A DNA stretch of 64,000 bases, taken from positions 25,971,255 through 26,035,254 of the forward strand of contig NC_053048.1 in assembly GCF_003473485.1 (NCBI RefSeq), read 5' to 3'. Shown here one piece after another: positions 48,211 to 60,105 of the stretch. Position numbers and translations under genes: made by a program. Position 1 is the stretch's first letter. Each line of letters starts with the position of its first letter. The notes beneath the pieces are model-generated. The model was given only the letters and a program-made list of their open reading frames with translations. It made no database searches and was not told the origin of the DNA. Source of the DNA: Medicago truncatula. Lineage: Eukaryota > Streptophyta > Magnoliopsida > Fabales > Fabaceae.

Positions 48211-48987
48211 CCTTTTAACCGATCAAATGGAGTCAAGATCCTCTCTATTTCTTTAATTTAAAGAGATAAAGACACAAAAAATTTGAAAATAATTAATAGT
48301 AATGAGACCAACTTAATGGAAGGTAGGGTTCACTATATATCTTTTTGTATCTATTTCTCACCAAATGACAATATCCATTTATGTTTAGCAAATGAAGAGG
48401 ATTTAACTCAATAAAACACATTTAAAATAAAGCTTAAGTTCAATTTTGATATTGTATTGTTTTTAATGTGAATGAGGTATTATTGCGTGCAATTGCAGAA
48501 AATAATTCTTGAAGTCATATAAAATTGTAATGGATGGAAAAAAAAATAATGGATATAAAATTCTCATTCAAAATATTTAACATTTTCGTATTCATAGGGC
48601 CGGATGCAATTATGTCAAATCTTTTGAGGTTGTTTCATTCTTTGCTTAGACACACCATATTTTAAATTTTCAATAGCAAATCAATTATGATAGACTCATA
48701 TTTTTTTATGCTACAATTTTTTTAAGCCTTTAGTTCTGAGAGGAAATGCGCTTTACTAATTTAGAGTTGGGAGGTAAGTAAAGTCAGATTAAAAATTATT
48801 TTATTCAAAAATCGAACTCAAATTTTTTCTGAACAATTCGTTATTTGATAAAATTCATTAACCATTTTGGACCAATTGCTTGGTTCATCAATTTTTTTTT
48901 CGAGGCACTGATTTTTTTTTACACATTCATATTTATAATATTGTTTAAAATTGTATAATAGTATTATATGGTGTTTTCTTGTATAAT
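48211..48987. other. Non-coding stretch
   Basis: Nothing recognised. Confidence 0.4.
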
Positions 48988-48996
48988 TAGAAAATA

Positions 48997-49280
48997 GGGT
49001 TAATTAAGTTTTTAGTCCCTATAAATATTTACAGTTTTATTTTTAATCCCTACAGAATAAAATACACTTTTTAGTCCCTGGACAATTTTCCATCAGCATT
49101 TTTAGTCCCTATAAATTTTTCCATCAGCACTTTTAGTCCCTGTAAAAAATTTCCATCAACAGTTTTGGTCCCTAAAATGCTTAAGGAAAATGTCACAGGG
49201 ACTAAAAAGTGTGATTTTATTTTGTAGGGACTAAACATAATACTGTTAATATTTATAGGGACTAAAAACTTAATTAACCC
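48997..49280. mobile_element. MULE-type MITE, sister of 2310..2595
   Basis: Perfect inverted ends GGGTTAATTAAG and CTTAATTAACCC, internal 'TTTTAGTCCCT' units like the first copy. Flanks TAGAAAATA and TAAAAAATA match at 8 of 9 bases. The mariner-like element begins 11 bp further right. Confidence 0.8.
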
Positions 49281-49690
49281 TAAAAAATATTACTCCCTCC
49301 GTCCCTTATTATAAGTCGTCTTTTTTTGAAAAAAATTGTCCCAAAATATAAGTCGTTTTATAATATCTATACCTCATTAATTAAATTTTTCCCAATTTAC
49401 CCTTAACAGAAATTTTGAGCATTAACAATGAATAGTCATTTTATATTCATGCACTTTTAAATATGGAGTAAAAACAATGAATAGTCGTTTTGAGCATTAA
49501 CAGAAATTGGCTACTTTTCAAAATTAGTTTTATTTTCCAAAGCACATACTCCTCTTAAATAATTTTCAATTCTCTGTGCCACTGTCCCATTCATTAATAA
49601 CAATGGTGCTTTTTCTAAAGTCTAAACAGTGGTATAAATAAATTGGAAAAGTGCTCCTTTGTTGTTCATTAGACTTCTCAAGAAAAGACT

Positions 49691-49924
49691 TTGCTCATAA
49701 AAAAAATAGAGAGTGATAACAATTCCAATACTTCCTTAATCAACTCAAGTGCGCTGCATAATGAAGAGGAGAAAAAAGTTGCTCTTCTAGTTGAGAAAAA
49801 TACTCCACGTGACTTTGATTTAAACAAGTTTCCACGTGATGATGGTGAAAAGCTGTATCTGGAACCCGAATTGAATCAAGTTGTGAGGCAGATGTTAGAA
49901 ATCATTCTCCCAACCTGGTACTGA
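49691..49924 (+). CDS. Small open frame inside the mariner element, unknown
   Basis: A 77-codon frame on the strand opposite the transposase. It contains PRDFDLNKFPRDDG, a DLN motif resembling those in the transposase N-terminus (REFDLNEEPYF). It has no transposase catalytic motif. It could be a rearranged relic of a transposase exon 1 or a chance frame; I cannot assign a function. Confidence 0.3.
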   Translation: MLIKKIESDNNSNTSLINSSALHNEEEKKVALLVEKNTPRDFDLNKFPRDDGEKLYLEPELNQVVRQMLEIILPTWY

Positions 49925-50328
49925 GGATGTCAAGTGGAGAAAAGTTGAGATTATATGAGAAGTTCAAGTGCAGCAACTGTTGGGAAATTTATTTTTACAT
50001 ATCATGCATTTCATTTTGTTTTTCTTTGACTAAACATTGTTATGTTTCAGTTCATTAGAGTGGTATTGATCTCATCTATGAATTTGAGAAAATGAGCTGT
50101 TTTTTATTTCTAATATCAAGCTTGCCCATCAACGTTAGTATTAGCATATGAATTGTCATTGTTTAATCCAGTTATTAGCAAATGTTTGACAATGAAACAA
50201 AAAAGATGACTATATACGATATGCTGAATTTTTCCATCAAAATGAAGCAAAAGTAACATTAGAAATTGAAATGAAGCAAAAAACACATAATTAAAGATAA
50301 TGTGATCACAACCCGATCACTATAGGCA

Positions 50329-52235
50329 TCAATTAGAATCATTTCTCAAAGATTGTAAAACATCTTCCACAATAGATGGGTCACATTTCATTTGTGTAGG
50401 GAGTTGACCTTCTCTTTGTAATATTGCTTTCTTAATATGTGGAATTTTATAATTGTTTGAACCTCTTGTCTTCATTATTTCAATCATGCATGATTGCAAG
50501 GTTAAAAATACGCGATTAGATTGAACAGCAGAAAAAGCTTCAAATGAACGCTCCACAGCACTCACAAGTTCATCAATAGTTTTTGGAGCTTCCTTATATT
50601 GTAATGACTGAATCGCACTAAAAAACCCAAGGTCTAAGACATTTAGATCAGGAGAATTTGGAGGTTGACACATTAAGCGAATATCAAACCCACCTAATTT
50701 AGCCGCTTCACAAAATTCTGCATCGTTGTGATCAATGTGAGTTCTGGCATTATCTTGTTGAATAAAAATCGGATCCCGTACACAATCTTTTGGCCACTTT
50801 TCTCTGATGGCAGGTAGAACCTTTTCAATTAAAAAAGTTCTACTAACTTCTTTGGTTACCGAAGTTATTGGTTTTGTTTATAGTGTCCCTGCAGCTCTAT
50901 TAACACTGTTTCTTTTAGCTGGCTCTTGAGTGACAAAAGGGAAAACACCGATTTTTCCTGAAAATACTTCATTCCCTTCTGCATCAAATCTCGGGCGGGC
51001 TACAGCAACCAAAAACATTACTTTTGCAATGAAATTTTTGCTCTTGCAAGTGCGCAATGGTTCCTCCTCATCTGGTAGCAAATAATAATGCATGGACTTC
51101 TTGGTAATGTATAACCATTTCTCATCGATATGAACAATGTTATGCATAGCTGTGAAAGTTGGATTATGCGGTATGCTACCACGTTCAAGCATTGACAAAC
51201 AAAAGTTCAATCGAGAGATCTTGTTTTCTTCTTTCAAAAATGGTTTTATGGCATTAGAGTGACGCCGTATAGTTCCATGGTTAAGAAGTCTTGCCAATGA
51301 GGACTTGCTTATATTCAATGCACAAGATAAAGATCTTAAAGTAGTCCTTTTTGATAAAGGAACATTGCGGAATTGAGTGTGGTCGATTTGAACTCTCTTA
51401 CGTCCACAATTTTTTGTCTTTTTATGAGACACATCACCGACGTCCTTTAGTTGCTTCCAAATACGCTGGATAACTCTTATGGAAACCGGATACAATGAAG
51501 AAATCATTTTTGTTGTACCTTTCTTTAATTTTCCATTCACACTAGATTGCAACAAGAGACGAGATACTGATTTTCTTTCTTCAGTGGTTAAAAATTTACG
51601 TCGCTTGCTGCTATCATCAATTTGTGCTTCATTTATATCTCCTAATAAAAAAAATTAGAGTAACATTAAATTAAATCAATAATAGAAGCAACTTCAGAGG
51701 CTAGCTATTTGCAATGGTATAGAAGTAGTGAATTAATTCATAAATATGAAATGGAACGTATTAAAAGAAATAATAAGCATAAAAAAAGCGCCCTCTTGTG
51801 TGGATGAAAGAACGAGTGAAGAAATGGCAGGGATTGAAAAGAAGCATCACTTAATTAAAGTGGTGTAATTTGAACTACATTCTAATTGTAAAGCAATAAG
51901 AGAAGAAGTATGGTACCAGTAGAATTCAAAATGGAATTTGGGATTGCTTCATCATTCACTTCTGTATTTGTGTCATCGTCATCTTCAGGAGAATTATTCT
52001 CTGTAAAGTATGGTTCTTCGTTCAAATCAAATTCTCTCTGACTTCTTCTTATTTCAGAACTCATATTGAGGTCAAGGCCAACAGTAAAATCATCTTCCAC
52101 TGCCTGGTTAAGGTCTGGTACAATGTTTTGTGATTCCCCTAAAGCAATTTGCTCAATACCTTCATCTTCATCTGCAGCTAATAAATTCAAATCAATATCT
52201 ATTGTCATTTTGTGAAGCAATGATTTGGAACACAC
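50329..52235 (-). pseudogene. DD39D mariner-like transposase, one in-frame stop
   Basis: Exon 1 ends at 51917 and starts at Met 52208 (or 52235); exon 2 is 50329..51641. The 275-bp intron (51642..51916) has GT/AG ends and joins ...STG|DINEAQ in frame. Product about 534 aa, usual for plant mariner transposases. The N-terminus is acidic with four DLN motifs. A helix-turn-helix-like region follows (SLYPVSIRVIQRIWKQLKDV). Catalytic residues: first D in HIDEKWLY, second in QQDNARTH, third in VLDLGFF; 39 residues separate the last two, the plant DD39D signature. A TAA at 50878..50880 interrupts the frame after RAAGTL, and the same frame resumes at once with TKPITS. Apart from it the frame is open, so inactivation looks recent. 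Confidence 0.92.
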
Positions 52236-52657
52236 ATCGTACTTGAATATTTAAGCTGGAATATTGTTAGTTCCCAAAATAAACATTGGTGGGAAAATAT
52301 GGAGGGAACATTGAAATATCCAATTTTTATTCATCGGTTCTATTGTGAAACTGAAGAAAAAAAAAAAAAAAAAAAAAGGTTAGCATCAAAATTGAAGAAA
52401 ATATAGTAACTTTTCATATGTCTATTGGTTACCGTTCCAATAACTGCATATGAAGTAATTGGGAGAGTAATTTTAGAGATAGTGGATTATAAATGTGGAG
52501 TAAAGTAGAGAGAAGAATTTTGAAATGATAAAATTTTAAATAGGGGTAATTTAGGAAATTTATTTAAAAGAACCTACAACTTTATCGTTACTAACCACCT
52601 TTTTTTAATCTTGATGATATAGTTATTTGCGACTTATAATAAGGGACGGAGGGAGTA

Positions 52658-54728
52658 AGTGATATTGAGATTTTTTGATGACCGTGTACTCACCTTTTGT
52701 GAGATAAATCTTAATAAAATCCCCTAAAAAAATCTTAATAAAATGCAAATGAAGTTGGATAAGAAGTTATATTAATATTGTAGTTGTTTCATCTTTTTTT
52801 GTTGAGAACTCGGTATTTGAATCGAAGACATATTAACCCGAGTAGTCCAATCATATCATTCATTTGTGGTGGAGCTTTATTTTATTTAAAATTATAGATT
52901 AGTCCATTGAAATTAACACCAGATGAATATAATCTAAGATCTTGTGAGGAGTACATTCTAAGATCCCAAGTCAACAACATAAGACAAACTCAAATGAAGT
53001 TTTGTCTTTCATGATAGTGTTTGTAGAATTTATAAATTATTATGACCTTAGAATTTCAAAAATCTTATTGGTATTAACTTTGAAGACATAATTTTGATGT
53101 TTATGTAATTTTCATTGTCCATTATTGTGATATGATTATAATGACAAAAATGAATGTGTACCTTTATAATGAAGACCATTTTAAAACTATATCGAGATTG
53201 TTTCCTACTTCTAAGTTCTAATTTCTATTTAAATACCGATCAGCCTCATATTTTCTTTCTAACAATATCAATCAACTTCAATTTTCATAATTTATCTTTT
53301 CATCGATAATTAATAAATTCAAAATAAAAAGTAGTATAATTTTATGTCAAAGAAATACTGTTGAGATTGTTGGAAAAAGTAAACTTAGAATTTGAAGGTC
53401 ATAAACGCAAAAAAAAAAAAAAAAGGGGGCGCAGGGGGTTGTTAATTGTTTTGGTCTCTTTTAGCGTTTGGTTCTCTTTTAACTGATAAAGATAAACACC
53501 AAATGTAAAAAATAAGGGAAGCGAGATGACACAAATTATTTATCCCGGTTCACCCCATATTACGTCCAGTCCCCTTGCACCTCTCCAAATGAGTTTTCCA
53601 CTATAATCAAACCTGATTATAAAGACAACCTAGTCCTAGATATCCTTGACTCAGATGTATATATGACTTCCTAATCTCAATCCAGAGATTTACAAAAAGT
53701 GATTACAACAGTTGTGTTGACATAAACTCTAAGAGTGGTAAACAAATTAAGCACAGTACACTAAAATATATCTGTTTTGATTTTCTTTGACTATTATAAG
53801 GTATATACTATGAACAAATAAGAATTATAAGAACAGTAGTATATGAATAGGTTAAAATTTGTATGATTACGTGCGTAAGTCAGTTTCTTCGGATAAAACT
53901 TGTCCTTAATGAAGTTCGATGTCCGTTGCTAAAGAAATCCTTGTCTTTGAATGTCTGATTGAATGCTGTGATATTTTTAATTAATTGTAGTCAACGAATC
54001 AGCCATTCATTTCTATAAATGATGCTCTTAATGAAATTTACTCAATTACACAAGTCAGAATAAAGTTTTCTTTCTTAGCAAAGAGTCGTTGCATACATCA
54101 ATGACATGTTTTTTAGTCATACGCTTGGTACAAAGGATCTCCGGTCCAGAGGCTTGCACCATAGAGCGTTGATTTCCCCAAAGGTTGACCTTAATCTGGA
54201 TATAGAGCCTTGTTTTTACATATGACACAAAGCTTCACGTTAAGGTTCAGAGCGTTGACCAGGTCCAAAGGCATAACTTCATTAATTCACCTAGAATTTC
54301 CTGCACACTTAAACACATATTAGAGTATCCTAATTATTCTTATATGCTTTGTTATCGTAAAAACTTAAGGGTTTATGTTCTTTAAATAATTTTGGTTTAA
54401 TAGAATTATTATAAAGTTATAAACAACAAGAAATAAAGTATCGATCAATTAAATATAACTTTAAAGAAAATAAGTTAGGGGAAAGTAAACTTATATAATT
54501 TGACCGAGACATGGAAAGCTTGAAAGGATATGATATCAATGTATTTTCAGCTTCGACATAAGTTTCATCCTATGAATATGGAAATGTGGCTGGGTGGTAC
54601 AAGCATATTGCTGCTTTGACTATAGTGTATGTGTTCATGAGAAATCTGTGGATATAACAATTTTAAGAAATGTTATGTTCACCATGTGGATTGGACTCAG
54701 TCAGTTAAACTGGGAAATTAGATGTATC
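52658..54728. other. Non-coding stretch with probable LTR-retrotransposon relic
   Basis: From about 53510 to 53720 the sequence (for example CCCGGTTCACCCCATATTAC, then CACTATAATCAAACCTGATT) resembles dispersed LTR-retrotransposon leader sequence in plants. No ends or coding parts were found. A poly(A) run lies at 53409-53424. Confidence 0.3.
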
Positions 54729-55046
54729 ATTTTTAGATGATGGAGATTAGCTCAGCTACTTTTAAATATCCAATCATTAGGATCCATAATAGACTTCTAA
54801 CTTTGATATCCATTTCATTAACATAGGGAGGATGTGTCACACCTTTTCTTTGCTTGCAATGTCCAGAAGCGTGTGTTATATGTCCAGCAACAAGGGAGGA
54901 TGTGTCACACCTTTTCTTTGCTTGCCCTTACACTATTCAAGCCTGGCAGATGTCCGGTTTGTGGTCTGAAATTCAGCAAGTCTTAAGTCAGTTAGACACA
55001 GCTTCTGCTATCATTTTCCACTTGCTGCAACATCTTACAATAGAAC

Positions 55047-56818
55047 TGTTGAGGCAAAATCCCTAATTAATTTTAAAGATAATAAACTTTAATGATTAAG
55101 GATTAAATGGATTTTGATTAATTCCTTAGTATTTAACTTGTGCTCTTGAGTGTTTTCACTAAGACAGGAACAAGGTTTGAATCATACTAAGATGCATAAA
55201 ATCAAATGACATTGAATCCATGAACTAATTCTGAAGTTCAGAAAGTTAGTTCAAAATGTTGATCAGAGAGTTGATCAGAACGTTCTGATGATAGTTCAAA
55301 AGGTTGTTCATAAGCAACCCAGATTCATCAAGAACATGAAGAGCATGCAAGTACAATTGACATAAATAAAAGGTCCAGAAAAGTACATCTGCATGGATCT
55401 ATCAACAAATAAAGGCATGAACAAGGAACTATGTCAAAAAGATCTTTAATGTTCATCCAAGACTATGAACATTAAAGTACTAGGAGTATTCCAATGAGAA
55501 TATTGTCCTAGATGATGCATTCACTGCACTTCAGTTGTATCTTACTATTAGGTTTGATTACATTAAAAGTTAAGTCATACAAATCAACCTAAAGTAAGAA
55601 CAAATGGAACATTCTGAGATTAGAATGTTCACTTCTGCACATGCTTCCAGCCATGATAGTGTAGTTGGTGGAAAGATGGAAAAGCTAGCAAAAGGAGATC
55701 TTGCATCAGAGATAATGTGTACTCTGATGTGAATCAAGCAAATCTCCTTGAAGCATGAGCATGAAGATTGCAGATCCACTATCCTCTCTCTCCTGCACCA
55801 AATCCAAGACAGATTTGATTCAACTTTATCCTACTTTTTCAAGCAACTTTTGATGCATACGGAGAAGTAACTTTTGAAGGATAAAACTTGAACAAATCTC
55901 ATGTCAAGTATTGGATGGTCCCAGAAACTCATCAGACATTCATCCTTGATGAACCCAAATGAAGAACATCATGAATATCAATCATTCTGATGAAGAACAC
56001 AACAACATTCTGATGTTCAGAATGTTCACCCAGATTTTCAAGTAAAAGCTTGTGGGGCCCAGGACACGTGGCATAACACCATTGGTCACCTTACAACGGC
56101 TATATGAGCCCAAAGACTCTATAAATAGAGATCAAAGGCTCAACATTACTTGCACCATTGCAAAGCATACAAGAAAACAACTTGATTTTGTTTGAAGCTC
56201 TTGCAAACTGAAATTGATCAATCTCTAAGGCTTTCATTTACTTAGTGCAAATCAATACTCTCTGTTATCTTAAAGATAACTTCTTCTTCTTCCTCATCTG
56301 TTTGATTCACAAACATTCAACCTCCATACAAATTGTAACAAAGTCTCATCTAGCTTTAGGGGTACTAAAGTGTTAGTTTGAGCAAAGGTTGTAAAAGTCT
56401 AAGTGGTTAACTTAGCAACAAGGTGCAAGCCTGCTGAGGCTTAGAGAATACAGAATTGTAATTGTTCAGGTGAACAAAGATTGTAAGGTGCATGATTTGA
56501 GAGATTATCTCAAGCATCATAGTGGAAACTCTCACAAGACTGTGAGGAGTGGACTAACCCACATTGGGGGAACCACTATAAATTCTCTGTGTGTTGATTC
56601 TCTCTTCCCTATACTCTTTACTTACTGCATATACAACACACACAAACACATTTACCTTATTAAACTGTTTTTGCACTCAGACATCATAACGTTCTGAAGT
56701 CTGCTTTTAACTTAACCATTCCAAGTTTCAACTTGAGAATCAATTTTAAGTTATAGGTTTAGTTTTTAAAGGGTCACAATTCAAACCCCCCTTCCTTGTG
56801 ACTATTTTATCCACTTCA
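55047..56818. mobile_element. Solo LTR, 1,772 bp, nested in the LINE
   Basis: It begins TGTTGAGGCAAAATCC and ends CCACTTCA, TG...CA form, and is flanked by AGAAC on both sides (55042..55046, 56819..56823). A TATA box (TATAAATA, 56120..56127) lies in the body as expected of an LTR promoter. No internal retrotransposon region is present. The terminal sequence is of the plant Copia type. Confidence 0.9.
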
Positions 56819-56823
56819 AGAAC

Positions 56824-57545
56824 AAAGTCAGATTTTTGCTGCTACAATGTGGAGTTTATGGAAGCATAGGAACCTAATGGTGTGGGAGAATAAAAATGAG
56901 TCGTGTGCCATGACTGTTGATCGAGTGCGCGTAATGATGGAAGAATGGCAACTCGCGACTGCTAACCGTTCCACTCCTGCACAACAGAATATGCATCTGC
57001 AGGCTTAAGCTACTACTGCACAGCAGCCTCCTGTGCACATGCAGCAACTTCCTACGGCTGCTGCACATTCTGCTACATGGCAGCGACCATCCCATGGTCG
57101 TCTTAAGTGCAATGTGGATGCAGGTTTCTCAACAGCTAAGAACAGAACCGGAATAGGCATTTGTGTGCGAGATGATGACGGTGCTTACGTGCTTGCTAAA
57201 GCAATCATCTTCGACATTGTGCACACGGTCCGGGTTGGCGAAGCTTTGGTTTTATACCATGTTTTGGAATGGCTAAGTGATATGCAATTTGACAATGTAG
57301 ACTTTGCGACGGATTCAAAAATTACCTATGATGCCTTTCACTCTCATAAAGATGACGTCTCCGAGTTTGGACATATCATTTCAGCCTGTCAAGCTCTCTT
57401 CTCCACTCACTTTACAAACTCTCGGGTTGAGTTCACTAGGTGACAAGCGAATGCGGCAGCTAATGCACTTGCAAGGGAGGCCACTTCTTTAGCTAGTCCC
57501 GTCATTTATTTTAATATCCCGCGTTGTATAAACAATATCATCTTT
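56824..57545 (+). pseudogene. LINE linker and RNase H domain, disrupted
   Basis: Frame IFAATMWSLWKHRNLMVWEN precedes a stop at 57006. The RNase H domain then reads LKCNVDAGFSTAKNRTGIGI, ATDSKITYDAF and RVEFTR, stop, then QANAAANALAREA. Acidic residues of the RNase H core (D in NVDAG, E in GEALVL, D in ATDSK) are present. Three stops make it non-functional. Confidence 0.8.
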
Positions 57546-57631
57546 AATGAAATGCTATAAGCATCTTTCCTTAAAAAAAAAAATCTATAATTTTTAGATG
57601 ATGGAGATTAGCTCAGCTACATTAAAATATC

Positions 57632-57840
57632 GGCTTAAATGTGTTTGGTCCCTGCACTTTCATCTAATTTTGGCATTGGTCCCTGCGCTTTTTTTGTTTG
57701 GCATTGGTCCATGCAGTTTGTAAAACTTTTGATTTTAGTCATTCTGTTAAGTCTCAGTTTAAAAAAAAAAAACAAAACTAACGGTGTGTCACGTGGACAA
57801 ATCATGACACGCCACGTGGCACACTAAAGACCGAGAAATT
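57632..57840. mobile_element. Terminal part of a MULE-like repeat
   Basis: GGCTTAAATGTGTTTGGTCC begins right after TAAAATATC, with further 'TTGGTCCCTGC' units. The matching right end is not clear; a diverged candidate lies near 61110-61255. Partial assignment only. Confidence 0.5.
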
Positions 57841-57904
57841 TTATTTTGGTTTAACAACCCGTACATAGTCATATACAAACTCAAAGGCTAGAAGTAAAAA
57901 CGAA

Positions 57905-58760
57905 TAAAATTATATTCAACAACAAATCACATTTACAGACTTCAATATCAAATTATATTCAACAAACTCTCACTTAAGAGTCCTAATTTCAAATGATATT
58001 GAGTAAACTCTAACTTAAGAACCCTAATTTTGACTCATATCAAACAAACTCTCACTTAAAAAATGTATAATCATGTGAAATTCCACAAACTCTGACTTAA
58101 GAACCCTAATTTCAAATGATATTGAGCAAATTCTCACTTAAGAACCCTAATTACTAGTCATATCGAGCAAAATCTTACTTAAAAACCCAAATTTAATTTA
58201 ATCAACAACGTATCACATTTATGGACTTCAATATTAATTTATATTCAACAAAATCACACTTGAGAACCAAAATAACAAGTGATATTCAACAATCTCTCAC
58301 TTAAGAACCGTTGTATCAAGTGGTATTCAACAATCTATCACTTAAGAACCATCATTTCGACTCATATCGAGCAAACTCTCACTTAAAAACCCTAATTTGA
58401 AATAATCAACAACAAATCATACACTTACGAAATTTAATATCAACTGATATTCAACAAACTCACATTTGAGAACTGTAATATCAAGTGATATTCAACAAAC
58501 TCTCACTTAAGAAATCTAATTTCAACTAATATTTAACGAACTCTCACTTAAGAACCCAAATTTTAACTCATATTGAGCAAACTATCACTTAAGAACCTAA
58601 ATTTGAACTAATCAAAAATAGATCACACTTACATGCTTTAATATCAATTGATATTAAAAAAACTCACACTCGAGAACCGTAATATCAAGTGATATTCCAT
58701 AAACTCTACCTCAAAAGTCTAATTCATCAACTCATATCGAGCAAACTCTCATTTAAGAAG
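57905..58760. repeat. Satellite, about 41-bp unit with a higher-order pattern
   Basis: About 20 units built on AAACTCTCACTTAAGAACC, spaced 41-43 bp (for example at 57968, 58009, 58051, 58092, 58132). A divergent variant carrying AATCAACAACAAATCAC-like sequence recurs near 57919, 58201, 58410 and 58612, giving a higher-order period of 200-280 bp. Units also contain the small palindrome ATATCAAGTGATAT. Confidence 0.85.
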
Positions 58761-59578
58761 AAACATTGAAATTATTTTGGAGGAACAAAGTAACTTGTAA
58801 TGTCTTATGTTTTTTCGGCGATGACTTATGTTTTGTTTTCATAGTTTATTAGGTTTAAGTGTTAACTATATGGATTAACCAGTTATTTGATGTGGTAAAT
58901 AACCCTATTTTATTTATTTGATTGGATAATTTGCTAAACTATTGGTGACCAAATTATTGATCATTCATTCAAAAGAATCCAGGTAGACTTAAAAAGGGTC
59001 ACGGTGTCAAGCACTTTGCCTTAGTGTGTGTATAACAAGACCAATCAACAATAGAGAAAAATCGCAAGTTCTATAAGTAATTGGCTGTATCAGCCACGAC
59101 CTTAAACTTCTTTGTGCGCTAATGACTGTTATAAGTCTAGGTTCTGATCCATAGCGATTAATTCCAGTAATTGGATGGTTGGATTCTACTTATTAGGTGG
59201 AAATTTATGTATAACCATGTGATGTTTAGAAAACTTGTCATGAATCCCCATGTTCTAGTTTGCCCAAGTGGTAAACTTGTACAATTCTTAATGTGTTCTG
59301 AATATTTGTATCTTCACGTTCTAGTTTGCCATTGCGGTAATTTTGTACAATTTACAATATGTTTTGAATGCATGTGTTATTTTTGCTTGAAATGGTTTAT
59401 CGATGTTTCAACTATGTACATTTTATGGTGTTGATTTGTTTATTAACTTAATATTGTATGTGGTGTTAAGATTATGTGATTGTACTATGAGATGTTGTCT
59501 TCACGTGCTTAACATGAAGGTTGAGTGAAACACCTCCTAGTGGCCACTAAATTGTTAGGAAGCCATAAAAAGTTATAG

Positions 59579-59580
<2 letters not shown>
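58761..59580. other. Non-coding stretch with a 72-bp duplication
   Basis: A direct repeat of about 72 bp (59249.. and 59319..) contains GTTCTAGTTTGCC and TTGTACAATT. Otherwise nothing recognised. Confidence 0.45.

Positions 59581-59634
<54 letters not shown>
59581..59634. repeat. (TA)n microsatellite
   Basis: About 26 uninterrupted TA units, directly adjacent to the inverted repeat at 59633. Confidence 0.95.
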
Positions 59635-59636
<2 letters not shown>

Positions 59637-59826
59637 AATCATTTGTCACAACAATAAAACAAAGATAAGATTTGGGAAAAACAGTTAAAAATACTTAGAA
59701 ATTCTCAAAGATAAAAATGTGGTTTAAACAAAGAATATGTTATGATAGAGGTTTAGTACGACCTATATTTTTAACTGTTTTTCCCAAATCTTATCTTTGT
59801 TTTATTGTTGTGACAAATGATTTATT
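59633..59826. repeat. Perfect 61-bp inverted repeat with 72-bp loop
   Basis: Arms 59633..59693 and 59766..59826 are exact reverse complements; they start AATAAATCATTTGTCAC and end GATTTATT. The loop is 72 bp. No terminal motif of a known MITE family and no target duplication were found. A transcript would form a perfect double-stranded hairpin. Confidence 0.9.
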
Positions 59827-60065
59827 CTATTTTTTTGCAAACAAGTTTTCTATTGGAAAGCTATAGGAAGCTAAAGTTCTCAAGTCCATGTGGGCTCAAT
59901 ATTGTTTTATACTATAACTTGGACAGTGTATACTTGCACCCAGTCTTTTCACCCTTAAATACTCATAGTGTTTTGGGAGACACCAAGTGACAAAACAAAA
60001 ACGGAAAACAGAACTAAATCGTCTAGTTGAGTAAAAAATTGACTAAACCACATCCAAATGAAAAT

Positions 60066-60067
<2 letters not shown>

Positions 60068-60103
<36 letters not shown>
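60068..60103. repeat. Poly(T) tract
   Basis: About 36 consecutive T residues; possibly the tail of a minus-strand retroelement, but no body was recognised. Confidence 0.9.

Positions 60104-60105
<2 letters not shown>

Larger units (their letters stand above)
49293..52655 (-). mobile_element. Mariner-like (Tc1/mariner, Stowaway-type ends) element, 3.36 kb
   Basis: Inverted termini CTCCCTCCGTCCCTTATTAT sit at both ends and extend through AAGTCG. TA dinucleotides flank at 49291-49292 and 52656-52657. It carries its own transposase on the minus strand. The ends match those of the Stowaway MITEs in this window, so a relative of this element may have mobilised them. Confidence 0.9.
54760..57589 (+). 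mobile_element. 5'-truncated LINE with 31-bp target duplication, interrupted by a solo LTR
   Basis: Direct repeats of 31 identical bases flank the element (54729..54759 and 57590..57620, starting ATTTTTAGATGATGG). The right copy follows a poly(A) (57573-57583). The coding part runs from zf-RVT (54840.., SHLFFACPYTIQAWQ) to RNase H (57090..57530). The inner solo LTR at 55047..56818 splits it; removing the LTR and one AGAAC copy joins the frame (ACA ATA GAA C|AA AGT CAG). Near the 5' end, a 32-base segment at 54826 is repeated at 54892. Confidence 0.85.

Noticed and set aside
57905..58760. CRISPR-like regular repeats
   Set aside because: Eukaryotic DNA; the repeats are contiguous and degenerate, with no unique spacers.
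59171..59434. 87-codon plus-strand frame with an internal protein repeat
   Set aside because: The repeat is caused by a 72-bp DNA duplication; no family resemblance.
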